A DNA stretch of 64,000 bases from an uncultured Bacteroidales bacterium. GTDB lineage: Bacteria > Bacteroidota > Bacteroidia > Bacteroidales > SZUA-534. The notes below the pieces were generated by a model. It was not told the DNA's origin. It saw only the letters and a program-made list of their open reading frames with translations, and made no database searches. Where the stretch lies: assembly GCA_902790595.1 (NCBI GenBank), contig CADASL010000012.1, positions 30,170 to 94,169 on the forward strand, given 5' to 3'. Position numbers and translations under genes: made by a program. Below, one piece after another: positions 53,018 to 61,273 of the stretch (positions are counted from its first letter, which is position 1; each line of letters opens with the position of its first letter).

Positions 53018-53917
53018 ACCGAATTCGCTCCCATTGGAGCAACGTGGTACTATGGTATTATGGAAGCAATGTGGGGCGACACGGGATTCACAAAAACCAC
53101 CGTAACCGACTCGGCGGTTATCGATGGCAAAAAAGTGAAAGTCCTGGTTTCGGAATACCACCAAAGCGACGGTGGCGTGTTCCCAAGAGATACGGTTTAT
53201 GCTTACCAGACAGGCGACAGCGTGTTTTTCTATCTTGATGGCGCTTTCCATCTTGTTTATAATTTCGGTTTGAATGTGGGCGACACAATGGAGTTATACA
53301 ATCCAGATAACAAATATTGTGGTGATGATTTGTTGTATGGGCACGTAGTAGTAGAATCAATCAAAACATTGAACATAAACGGAACGCAGCTGAAAGAGTT
53401 TAACTTCACCACTGCTGACCCTCAATACGAACATCATTCCAAGTTTTCCGACTATTATCAGTATATAGAAAAGATAGGCACAACATCCCATTTGTTTGGA
53501 GCGGATTGTATAGCTGACAATTTTGGTGCGGGAATTTTTGGTGACTTGCGTTGTTATGAGGATGAGGAATTTGGACACTATCAGTATAGCAGAGCGGCTT
53601 GCGACAGTTTATATGTATATGATTGGACAAATTATTATCATTGGTTTGACTCCATGCAGCGAGTTGATGTGATTGATAGAGAGAATTTGGATTTACGAGT
53701 GTTTTATTCGCAATCAGATAAAGCCATTGTAGTTGACTCACGCTGCAGTTGCATACAAAGTGTCATCAATGCGTTCGATGTTAACGGCATAATGGTGTAC
53801 AGTGGTGTTTGTGAGCCGGAAACTCAAACTCGTGTCGCATTGAAAACGAAAGGTATTTATATAGTGTTGATTAGCAACAGCGTTGGAACTTATTACGAGA
53901 AAATAATTGCATATTAG
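52955..53917 (+). CDS. T9SS cargo-like protein, twin 2
   Basis: A 320-residue secreted protein with a signal peptide identical to that of twin 1 in amino acids. Weak similarity between the mature parts is visible (VIDGKKVKV here against VINGKKMKKV in twin 1). The C-terminus (INAFDVNGIMVYSGVCEPET ... LKTKGIYIVLISNSVGTYYE) fits the end of a type A sorting domain but lacks the YPNP start. Function unknown. It ends before a strong hairpin. Confidence 0.75.
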   Translation: MKTRLLLLFSAFLATGAVKAQTEFAPIGATWYYGIMEAMWGDTGFTKTTVTDSAVIDGKKVKVLVSEYHQSDGGVFPRDTVYAYQTGDSVFFYLDGAFHLVYNFGLNVGDTMELYNPDNKYCGDDLLYGHVVVESIKTLNINGTQLKEFNFTTADPQYEHHSKFSDYYQYIEKIGTTSHLFGADCIADNFGAGIFGDLRCYEDEEFGHYQYSRAACDSLYVYDWTNYYHWFDSMQRVDVIDRENLDLRVFYSQSDKAIVVDSRCSCIQSVINAFDVNGIMVYSGVCEPETQTRVALKTKGIYIVLISNSVGTYYEKIIAY

Positions 53918-53993
53918 CGATTTACAAGTGGTGAGGTTGGGAAAAATCAGACGTCACATTGGAAATGATTGACAATCAATTATTGAATATTCA

Positions 53994-54022
53994 TAGGGGC
54001 GGGGATTCCTTCCGCCCCTTGT
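53994..54022 (+). terminator. Terminator after the twin T9SS genes
   Basis: AGGGGCGG, loop GGATTCCTT, CCGCCCCTT followed by GTTTTT. Confidence 0.8.
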
Positions 54023-54069
54023 TTTTAATTTGGAATTTTTTTACGGCAAGTTTTGAATGAAGATATCCT

Positions 54070-54100
54070 TTTGATTTCATAGAGTATTTATCTACTTTTG
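54070..54100 (+). promoter_or_regulatory. Promoter of the second MNT/HEPN module
   Basis: TTTG (54070-54073), exactly 19 bp, TACTTTTG (54093-54100): a full match to the Bacteroides consensus. The start is near 54107, 15 nt before the ATG at 54122, which excludes the upstream in-frame start at 54098. Confidence 0.75.
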
Positions 54101-54121
54101 TTTACAGATAAAGAACAGAGA

Positions 54122-54424
54122 ATGAAGACGCAGACAGAATATATCGCTTTGCTTAAAGACAATTCCGAAAAGTTGAAAAATGATTTCGGTATAACCTTTA
54201 TGCGATTGTTTGGCAGTGTGGCAAGAAACAAGCACGCTGAGGACAGTGATGTTGACCTGTTTGTGAAAATGCCGCCCGTTCTCTACAACGCGATAGCTGC
54301 CGCTCAATTCCTTGAGGAACTGCTCGATTGTAAGGTTGATTTGATTTGCGACCACGACAATCTGAATCCATTTTTCCGCAAACAAATTGAAACCTATGGA
54401 ATCGATATTTTCAGAGCAGCGTGA
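54122..54424 (+). CDS. MNT nucleotidyltransferase antitoxin (second module)
   Basis: A 100-residue minimal nucleotidyltransferase (MntA type): GSVARNKHAEDSDVDLFV gives GSx10DxD with S32, D43 and D45, and the third acidic strand is CKVDLICDHD. In known modules it adds AMP to the tyrosine of the HEPN partner. It overlaps the downstream HepT gene by about 29 bases. The order is antitoxin first, the reverse of the pair at 23.5 kb, and the two modules are of different HEPN subfamilies. Confidence 0.87.
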   Translation: MKTQTEYIALLKDNSEKLKNDFGITFMRLFGSVARNKHAEDSDVDLFVKMPPVLYNAIAAAQFLEELLDCKVDLICDHDNLNPFFRKQIETYGIDIFRAA

Positions 54425-54788
54425 GTTGTTGCTTAATATGCTCGCGAACATTAAAAATTCCATTACAACGCTTTATGAATGGAACAAGGACGTTGATGTT
54501 TTCAAAGATTTGCCAAAAACGGTTTCGGGAATGAAAACATTATCGGCTGATTGTATGCTGATTCAGGCAATTGGCGAGGAGTTTAAGAAAATCGACAAAT
54601 ACACTGAAAGCAAACTGTTGCCTCTGCGTCCTGAAATTCCTTGGAAACAGGTAAAAGGTATGCGCGATTTTATTGCCCACGGCTATTTCGACATTAATAT
54701 TGATATGGTTGAGGACGTTATAAAGAACGATTTGAAACCGCTGGAGCAAGCCGTTGATTTCTTCATCGACTACCTGAAGAAACAATAA
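54396..54788 (+). CDS. HEPN (HepT/DUF86) ribonuclease toxin (second module)
   Basis: A 130-residue helical protein from the ATG at 54396 (a TTG at 54387 is possible). It has the RX4HXY motif as R90-DFIA-H95-G-Y97 in GMRDFIAHGYFDINIDMVED, the exact signature of the HepT/DUF86 group. Toxin RNase expected to be silenced by AMPylation of Y97. It is convergent with the polytopic membrane protein gene, with only 11 bases between the stops. Confidence 0.87.
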   Translation: MESIFSEQRELLLNMLANIKNSITTLYEWNKDVDVFKDLPKTVSGMKTLSADCMLIQAIGEEFKKIDKYTESKLLPLRPEIPWKQVKGMRDFIAHGYFDINIDMVEDVIKNDLKPLEQAVDFFIDYLKKQ

Positions 54789-54799
54789 ATCAGCAAGAT

Positions 54800-56107
54800 T
54801 CAAACTCCGTTCAGCCGCTGCTCAAGCCATTTGTCGATGGGCTGGAGACGCTCGTTGCTGGCGGCGGCGAGGATGACGATGCCCACAAACGGCAGAGCAG
54901 GCACTTTGTAGCGCACAAGAGCGCCAAGAACAGGGGTTGTGAGGCCTATCAGCACAAAAAGAATTGTGATGAATGACAGACAGCACCACACATCGGGCTG
55001 GGCGAGGTTGCGTGGCTTGAGGTAGAACAAGCCGGCCGCCAGGACGCACAGAATGAGCAGATTCTCGACTCCGGCCAGCACCATCATTGCCGAGCCGTGC
55101 TCAAGAACCGAGGGGCGAAGCAGCGCGGTGGCAAAGGCCCGTGGCGCGTTGGCTATGATGCTCCGCAGGCCGTTGTCGAGCACGGGAATGTCGATGTAGC
55201 TGCCCACCTGCATTCCTTGCACCATCATTATGAAGTCGTGCTGCTTGTTGCAAATCACCTCGAACAAATCAATCTGAGTGACGAATTTCGACAGCCAGGC
55301 CGCGACAAAAATGCCGGCGTGCATTGTCAGAAATTTGACAAACGCGTGCTTGGGCTTGCGCCGAATCCAGACCATCGCCGCAAGGCTTGGCAGAGCCGCC
55401 ATCAGCACGTAGAATTTCGACTGCATCAGCAGAAAAACGCACACCGCCGAGCCAATGACATTGCCCGCGCCGGGCTTGGCGAGCATATTGCGGAAATTAT
55501 AGACAAACAGTCCGAAGGCGAAAGTCAGGATTGACTCTTTGAGCGCGCCCGATGTCCACAGCCAAACCGATGGGAAGCAGAAGACGGCAATCAGCAGCAA
55601 AACCCGCTTTTGCACCAGCTGTTTTGCAAAACTTTTGTAGATACCCCACAGCCCCACAAACGACAAAAACGCGAAAAACATATTGTGGATGTGGAAGTTA
55701 CCCATCGACACAAGGCACATCAGCGCGTTGGCGCGGATGACAATGTGGTTGTCGTTGGGCAGGCCGTAGTCGAATTTTTTCAGCCAGAAGTTGCAGGTGT
55801 CGTAGTATTGCATCAGGTCGGGCGACGAGGCTCCGATGCCGGTCATAATTTTCAGATAATCAGTCGGATTCTGAAACAGAACGTTGTGGATAATCAGCCC
55901 GTCGTCGAAGTAATTGAAAATGTCGCACGCGCTGCGGGGCGAGTAGTAGTAGCTGTAGATGAAAAACAGGGCGAATCCGCCGGCAATTTTAGCCATAAAC
56001 AAGGCCACAAGCCATTTCTTGTTGATTCCGGGCGACTCAAAAAAACGCGATTTCTGGATAGCCCAAATCAGCAGGAGCAGATATATGAAATAGAGAATCC
56101 AACTCAT
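54800..56107 (-). CDS. Polytopic membrane protein of unknown function
   Basis: A 435-residue protein from the ATG at 56107; an in-frame start ten codons upstream overlaps the -7 box. About ten transmembrane helices with a large first periplasmic loop (residues 45-115, YSPRSACDIFNYFDDGLIIH) and an RRKPKHAF cytoplasmic loop. The layout recalls membrane glycosyltransferases or O-antigen polymerase-type proteins, but no motif decides. No polysaccharide genes are adjacent. Confidence 0.6.
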   Translation of the reverse strand: MSWILYFIYLLLLIWAIQKSRFFESPGINKKWLVALFMAKIAGGFALFFIYSYYYSPRSACDIFNYFDDGLIIHNVLFQNPTDYLKIMTGIGASSPDLMQYYDTCNFWLKKFDYGLPNDNHIVIRANALMCLVSMGNFHIHNMFFAFLSFVGLWGIYKSFAKQLVQKRVLLLIAVFCFPSVWLWTSGALKESILTFAFGLFVYNFRNMLAKPGAGNVIGSAVCVFLLMQSKFYVLMAALPSLAAMVWIRRKPKHAFVKFLTMHAGIFVAAWLSKFVTQIDLFEVICNKQHDFIMMVQGMQVGSYIDIPVLDNGLRSIIANAPRAFATALLRPSVLEHGSAMMVLAGVENLLILCVLAAGLFYLKPRNLAQPDVWCCLSFITILFVLIGLTTPVLGALVRYKVPALPFVGIVILAAASNERLQPIDKWLEQRLNGV

Positions 56108-56116
56108 AATGAGTGG

Positions 56117-56124
56117 CAAATATA
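56117..56124 (-). promoter_or_regulatory. -7 box of the polytopic membrane protein gene
   Basis: TATATTTG on the minus strand. The inferred start near 56110 would leave the ATG at 56107 almost leaderless. Confidence 0.45.
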
Positions 56125-56167
56125 ATGTCAAAGGCAAGCAAAACAGTGGAAGCCGACGGCTGCCGCA

Positions 56168-56953
56168 CTATTTTTTCTTGAAAGTCTCGGTTTTGGTGTC
56201 GTAGTTCAGGAAATAGTCGCCGGCGGGCAGCGATGCCACGTTCACCTTGGAGCCTACGCCCTTGTCGATAATCGCGCCGGTGTTGCTGTAAATCTCATAC
56301 ATTGTCTCGGCCGAGAATTTTATTTCGGTGAACGGTTTCACATACGAGTACGTAACCTCAGCCTGCATTGAACGGTGCTTCAGCTCCTTGCCGTAGCGTG
56401 GTTTGCGGGTGTAGTCAATCTGCTTTACGCGGAAACGGTTGTAGCCCGAGTGCAGGTTCACATCGGTTGTGTAGGTGTGGGTGCCGGGTTTGCCGTCACC
56501 TTCAATGGTGGCCACCTTAATCCATTTGTTCCAGCGGAACTGTTCCACAATGAAAGGCAGCGAGCCGCTCTCGTTGTTGGTGGTGAAGGCCAGCTTGTTG
56601 TTTTTATCGATTTTGATGGTGGTGACGGTGAAAGTGCTTTGCGCGTTCAGCACCTCGGGGTTGATGACCTTTGGTGTGCAGCCGCTTTTGTGCTTGATTA
56701 CGACGCTCACGTTGTCGCCTTTGGTCAGATTGTGTTTGGTCAGGTCGATTTCAAACGCGCTGGCGTTAATCTCGTCAGATGTGGCCACGCCGTTCACAGT
56801 TATACCCGTGATGCAGAACCCGTTACCATCGGCGGCAAAGGGGTTCATCACGTATAGGTTCTTGCCTTGATAAATGCCTGACAGCACGATTTCCTCAGCG
56901 AATCCGCCCGTCGCTATCAGCAACAAAAAGAGTGTGTGTATCAGTTTCTTCAT
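56168..56953 (-). CDS. Secreted protein with T9SS-type C-terminal domain
   Basis: A 261-residue protein from the ATG at 56953 (a TTG six bases upstream is less likely). Signal peptide KKLIHTLFLLLIATGGFA; two beta-sandwich parts (NAQSTFTVTTIKIDKNNKLA; VNLHSGYNRFRVKQIDYTRK resembles a fibronectin-like fold that precedes many T9SS tails); C-terminus MYEIYSNTGAIIDKGVGSKV ... LPAGDYFLNYD ending in lysines, a type A-like sorting domain. Function unknown; single gene with its own promoter. Confidence 0.7.
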   Translation of the reverse strand: MKKLIHTLFLLLIATGGFAEEIVLSGIYQGKNLYVMNPFAADGNGFCITGITVNGVATSDEINASAFEIDLTKHNLTKGDNVSVVIKHKSGCTPKVINPEVLNAQSTFTVTTIKIDKNNKLAFTTNNESGSLPFIVEQFRWNKWIKVATIEGDGKPGTHTYTTDVNLHSGYNRFRVKQIDYTRKPRYGKELKHRSMQAEVTYSYVKPFTEIKFSAETMYEIYSNTGAIIDKGVGSKVNVASLPAGDYFLNYDTKTETFKKK

Positions 56954-56982
56954 CTTCAATTCTTACGTCTTCGTAGAAAATC

Positions 56983-57012
56983 CAAAACTAACCAAAATAT
57001 TTATACTACAAA
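56983..57012 (-). promoter_or_regulatory. Promoter of the T9SS-type gene at 56168-56953
   Basis: TTTG (57009-57012), 18 bp, TAGTTTTG (56983-56990) on the minus strand; leader about 23 nt. Confidence 0.7.
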
Positions 57013-57043
57013 CTAATGTTGATAGGGCAATTGACAAAAGGCC

Positions 57044-57085
57044 AAAAAAAATGGACTTGCGTATAATAAGCGCAAGTCCATTTGC
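57044..57085 (-). terminator. Terminator of the histidine acid phosphatase gene
   Basis: A ten-base perfect stem TGGACTTGCG/CGCAAGTCCA flanked by A- and T-runs, directly after the stop at 57090. Confidence 0.88.
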
Positions 57086-57089
57086 AATT

Positions 57090-58382
57090 TTATTTTTTCA
57101 CGCTCAGCGGAATTTTGCTCAAAATGTCGCGGTAGTAGGCCTCAACATCGCTCCATTTGTAGTACGGCGCGGTTTTGCTTTCGAGCGGCAGTTTCACCTC
57201 GTTCTCGTTCAGCATTATCTTTACCAGGATGTCTTTTTCCTTATCCGATTTGTAGAAAATCATCTGAACATTGCCGCCCATCGGGATGATTTTGTAGTCG
57301 CACCAAACCTTGTAGAGCTCCGAAAAATCAGTAACCTGGGCCGTTGTGCCCTCAAGCTGCATCAGGCTGGCGAGCGGAGCAAGGCCGGTGTCGTGGCCGA
57401 AACGCAGGTTGGCCGAAACGCCGTTCCCGGCAAGGGCTGCATCAGCATCGTCGAGGATTCTGGTGAGCAGGTTGCGCGCGCACCACGCACCGCGCGAGTC
57501 GGCGTAGGGGCAGTTGCTGAAGTTGGCGTACCAATAAACATTGGTGCACTGCCAGTTGTCGAACATCTCGTCGGGTGTGAAGAAATCGCTGAAATCGAAG
57601 TCAAGCTCGTCAACGTTCTGCATATTGCACTGCAGGTCGAACAGCTTGCGCATAAACTGGTGCGCGTTCACCTTGGTGCGGACATACGCGGTGTCGGCAA
57701 ACACTTGTTTAATAAGCCTTTCGGGATGGATGAGCGCGTGGTCGATGGCGTCGTTGGCCTTGCGGAAACCGTCGGTGCGGTTGAGGTAGCGGGTAACCGA
57801 GTCGCGCTCCTCGTTGTTGATGTAGTGCATAATGCGCTTGCTCGATTCAGTGGTCACGTTCAGTGTTGGGCGCATAGCCATAACTTTCTGCATAAAGGCG
57901 TCCATACTGCAAAGCACGCGGTGCGATGTTGACGATTTTACAACAATGTTGGCGTTGTCGGCGAACACTTCGGGGAACGAGTTGACCATACGCTCGGCAA
58001 TGCCCTGGTGCTGCTTGAAGCCAGTCCGCGTGAGGTCGCCGGCGCGGTTGACGCCGTCGTCGCAAAGGCGGTTGACGCGGTTGTAAAGGTCCTTTCCGGC
58101 ATCGGTGAGGGCGTTGGCGTCATAAGCCGACTTCATCATCCGTTGGAACATTGTGTAGTCGAAGCCCGAGTAGTGGTAGCGCGAGCCGTGGCGTCCGTAG
58201 TGGCTGATGTAGAATGGCTTATAGCCTTTCGGCGCCGGAGTTTGTGGTTTGAAATCGGTCTGATAGACCATATTGTTGCCGCCTGTTTTCTGGAGGTTGG
58301 CGAGCATTTCCTCTTTGGTTGTCTGCGCCTGCGCGGTGGCAAAGCACAACACACCAATAGCGATTAGTGAATAGCGGTTCAT
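57090..58382 (-). CDS. Histidine acid phosphatase (branch 2), phytase-like
   Basis: A 430-residue secreted enzyme; signal peptide NRYSLIAIGVLCFATAQAQ. The phosphate-binding motif RHGSRYH is at residues 64-70 (nucleophile H65), and the proton donor HD pair is in LRFGHDTGLAPL near residue 330. HDT at this place is the branch typical of bacterial phytases and acid phosphatases, whereas inositol polyphosphate phosphatases of the MINPP type usually have HAE. It should remove phosphate from small organic phosphates outside the cell or in the periplasm. Substrate not decided. Single gene. Confidence 0.88.
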   Translation of the reverse strand: MNRYSLIAIGVLCFATAQAQTTKEEMLANLQKTGGNNMVYQTDFKPQTPAPKGYKPFYISHYGRHGSRYHYSGFDYTMFQRMMKSAYDANALTDAGKDLYNRVNRLCDDGVNRAGDLTRTGFKQHQGIAERMVNSFPEVFADNANIVVKSSTSHRVLCSMDAFMQKVMAMRPTLNVTTESSKRIMHYINNEERDSVTRYLNRTDGFRKANDAIDHALIHPERLIKQVFADTAYVRTKVNAHQFMRKLFDLQCNMQNVDELDFDFSDFFTPDEMFDNWQCTNVYWYANFSNCPYADSRGAWCARNLLTRILDDADAALAGNGVSANLRFGHDTGLAPLASLMQLEGTTAQVTDFSELYKVWCDYKIIPMGGNVQMIFYKSDKEKDILVKIMLNENEVKLPLESKTAPYYKWSDVEAYYRDILSKIPLSVKK

Positions 58383-58673
58383 AGTTGTTAGAATTATTAT
58401 TACAAAACAAATTAACGATTGAAATTTGAGAATTGAAAGCGCACGGCCAAAATTATCGACAAGCGGCGGAAATGTCGGGAAGGATGGACCGATTCATTAA
58501 TTTATTGGCCGAATGAAAGAGTGAAGGCAGGGCAATTAATATGTATTTATGATGCCGGCTAATCGCGTTCCGATTATTGCCGTTTTCACCTCACTCATAA
58601 CCAGCATCTTGCAAAAAATCTCAAAACAAAATCGAAAAACCATATCGGAATTCAAAAAAAATTGCTATAACTT
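58383..58673. other. Spacer between the phosphatase and EF-G2 genes
   Basis: No gene seen. It holds the upstream region of the leftward phosphatase gene, for which no clear box was found, and possible activator sites for the rightward EF-G2 gene. Confidence 0.4.
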
Positions 58674-58681
58674 TAGCTTTG
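58674..58681 (+). promoter_or_regulatory. -7 box of the EF-G2 gene with long leader
   Basis: TAGCTTTG, a full TAnnTTTG match without a good -33 element, which fits an activator-dependent promoter. The leader to 58808 is about 120 nt, and its first half is GC-rich, unlike the surrounding spacer. Confidence 0.55.
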
Positions 58682-58807
58682 TTCTGAGAGACGTCCGGCC
58701 GTGTGGTTGACGTGGGCTGGCGAGTGGTGCGGAGGCGATTTCCAGGACACATTTTCGTTTGGTTCGAAACTTTTTTTGTTAAACACTAATACTAATACCA
58801 CAACACA

Positions 58808-60967
58808 ATGAAAGTGTATCAACCTAATGAGATTAAAAATCTCTCCTTAATTGGTGCGGCCGGCTCCGGGAAAACCACTCTGGCCGAAGCTATGATGTTT
58901 GAGGCCGGAGTGATATCACGCCGAGGCGACATCGAAAGTCAAAACACAGTGTCGGACTACAACGCCATCGAGCACGAGCAGGGGCGTTCGGTCTATTCAA
59001 CAGTTCTGCACGTCGAGTTCAACAACAAGAAGTTGAACATCATCGACACCCCGGGATTGGACGATTTTGTGGGCGGAGTAATATCGTCGCTCGCCGTGAC
59101 CGATGCCGCCATTATGGTCATCAACGCGGCCAAGGGCGTTGAAGTGGGCACGCAAACCATATCGCGCCACTGCAACCGCCTGAACACATCGATGCTGATT
59201 GCCGTGAACCAACTCGACCACGAAAAGGCCAATTTCGACAAGACTATTGAGGAGCTGCACGCTCTCTACGGCAACAAAGTGGCCATTGTGCAGTACCCAA
59301 TCAACCCCGGCACGGGCTACAACGAGATGGTTGACGTGCTGAAAATGAAGATGTACCGCTGGAAACCAGAAGGCGGTGTGCCCGAGGTTCTGGAAATCCC
59401 AGCCGACCAAATGGAGAAGGCTAAAGACTTGAACGCCAAACTGATTGAGGCTGCCGCCGAGAACGACGACACGCTGATGGAGAAATTCTTCGACGAGGGC
59501 TCACTCGATGAGGACCAAATGCGCGCCGGTATCCGCGCCGGAATCATCAGCCGCGGAATGTTCCCCGTGTTCTGCGTTGCAGGCAAGAAAGATATGGGTA
59601 TCCGCCGTATGATGGAGTTTGTGGGCAACGTGGCCCCGAATCCGACCGAAATGCCCGCACCTGTCAACTCGGAGGGCAACGAGGTTAAGTGCGACCCGAA
59701 CGGCAAGACTTCGGTCTTCGTCTTCAAGACAACCGTTGAGGAGCACGTGGGCGAGGTTCTTTATTTCAAGGTAATGTCAGGAAAAATCACCGAGGGTATG
59801 GACCTTGTGAACACCAACAAGAACGCCAAAGAGCGTCTGTCGCAGTTCTTCTCGCCTGCCGGCAAAAACCGCGAGAAACTCACCGAAATGGTGGCCGGCG
59901 ACATTGGCGCAATGGTGAAACTGAAAGAGACCAAGACATATCACACTCTGAACGATAAGGACCTTGACTGGACCTATCCGGCAACCCAAATGCCCGACCC
60001 GCGCTTCCGCACGGCCATCAAGCCGGTTGACGCTTCGGAAGAGGAGAAACTGGGCGATTTGCTGGTGCGCAAGTCGCAGGAAGACCCGAGCATTATTGTT
60101 GAGTACTCGAAAGAGCTGAAACAGACCATTGTTTACGGTCAGGGTGAGTTCCACATCAACTCGCTGAAATGGCAGCTCGAGAACCTGCACGGACTGAAAG
60201 TGCAGTTCATCGACCCGAAGATTCCGTACCGCGAGACCATCACCAAGCCCGCACAGGCCGACTACCGCCACAAGAAACAGTCGGGCGGCGCCGGACAGTT
60301 TGGCGAGGTGCATATGATTATCGAGCCGTACACCGAGGGAATGCCCGCACCATCGACCTACAAGATTGACGGCAAAGACTGGTCGGTCAGCCTTCGCGGA
60401 ACCGAGGAGATTGCACTGCCGTGGGGCGGAAAGCTCATCTTCTGCAACTGTATTGTGGGCGGTGCCATCGAGGCAAGATTTATGCCGGCCATCCAAAAGG
60501 GTATTATGGAGAAGATGGAGGAAGGCCCGCTGACGGGCTCGTACGCACGCGACATCCGCGTCTGCATCTACGATGGCAAAATGCACCCGGTTGACTCGAA
60601 CGAAATCTCGTTCAAACTGGCCGGACGCAACGCCTTCAGCCAGGCATTCAAGGCCGCCGGCCCGAAGATTATGGAGCCGATTTACGATGTTGAGGTGCTT
60701 GTTCCGTCGGACTATATGGGCGACGTGATGAGCGACCTGCAGGGACGCCGCGCAATGATTATGGGTATGAGTAGCGAGTCGGGCTACGAGAAGCTGCAGG
60801 CTCGCGTTCCGCTGGCCGAGCTGAACAAATACTCAACAGCGTTGAGCTCACTCACATCGGGCAGCGCAACCTACACAATGAAGTTCGCCGAGTACGCCCA
60901 AGTACCAAGCGACGTTCAGGAAAAACTGCTCAAAGCCTACGAGGCCGAACACAAAGAGGAAGAATAA
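58808..60967 (+). CDS. fusA2: Elongation factor G paralogue (EF-G2 type)
   Basis: A 719-residue translational GTPase-family protein with all EF-G domains. P-loop GAAGSGKT (16-23) differs from the AHVDAGKT of canonical EF-G; switch II is DTPGLDDF (80-87), with Leu84 where canonical EF-G has the catalytic histidine; switch I reads EHEQGRSV in place of QERGITI; NQLD keeps the G4 motif. Bacteroides thetaiotaomicron has a paralogue, EF-G2, that supports translation without GTP hydrolysis and is induced on carbon limitation by the regulator Cur. The substitutions seen here fit that type. The C-terminus ends AYEAEHKEEE. No rpsL, rpsG or tuf is near, as expected for a paralogue. Confidence 0.9.
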   Translation: MKVYQPNEIKNLSLIGAAGSGKTTLAEAMMFEAGVISRRGDIESQNTVSDYNAIEHEQGRSVYSTVLHVEFNNKKLNIIDTPGLDDFVGGVISSLAVTDAAIMVINAAKGVEVGTQTISRHCNRLNTSMLIAVNQLDHEKANFDKTIEELHALYGNKVAIVQYPINPGTGYNEMVDVLKMKMYRWKPEGGVPEVLEIPADQMEKAKDLNAKLIEAAAENDDTLMEKFFDEGSLDEDQMRAGIRAGIISRGMFPVFCVAGKKDMGIRRMMEFVGNVAPNPTEMPAPVNSEGNEVKCDPNGKTSVFVFKTTVEEHVGEVLYFKVMSGKITEGMDLVNTNKNAKERLSQFFSPAGKNREKLTEMVAGDIGAMVKLKETKTYHTLNDKDLDWTYPATQMPDPRFRTAIKPVDASEEEKLGDLLVRKSQEDPSIIVEYSKELKQTIVYGQGEFHINSLKWQLENLHGLKVQFIDPKIPYRETITKPAQADYRHKKQSGGAGQFGEVHMIIEPYTEGMPAPSTYKIDGKDWSVSLRGTEEIALPWGGKLIFCNCIVGGAIEARFMPAIQKGIMEKMEEGPLTGSYARDIRVCIYDGKMHPVDSNEISFKLAGRNAFSQAFKAAGPKIMEPIYDVEVLVPSDYMGDVMSDLQGRRAMIMGMSSESGYEKLQARVPLAELNKYSTALSSLTSGSATYTMKFAEYAQVPSDVQEKLLKAYEAEHKEEE

Positions 60968-60992
60968 GTTTTTCATTGTTAAGTTTTATGGG

Positions 60993-61024
60993 GAAAGCCG
61001 TTCCGTTTGGGGCGGCTTTTTTTA
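60993..61024 (+). terminator. Terminator of the EF-G2 gene
   Basis: AAAGCCG-TTCCGTTTGGGG-CGGCTTT with a T-run. An almost identical copy sits at 63321-63351. Confidence 0.85.
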
Positions 61025-61273
61025 TGCTGACGATGAATGCCTAAAAACCTTATTTAGTTCGCACCTTATTCGTTCCCTGCCAAAAGACTTATTCACACAA
61101 TATTTGCACACCACATGTGAATGTAAATTTTATGCAATATCTCATATTTTGTATTATATTTATTGCTATAATTATCGATTATTATCAAGTATGATTATGA
61201 TAAGTAGCAGACACATGTATTTTTATCATTAATTTACAATAAAATATGTTGAACTCAAACAATTTAAAAAATT
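61025..61273. other. AT-rich leader region of the large T9SS cargo gene
   Basis: A marked drop in GC begins right after the EF-G2 terminator. Contains a CACATGTG palindrome near 61111 but no full TAnnTTTG box. Confidence 0.45.
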
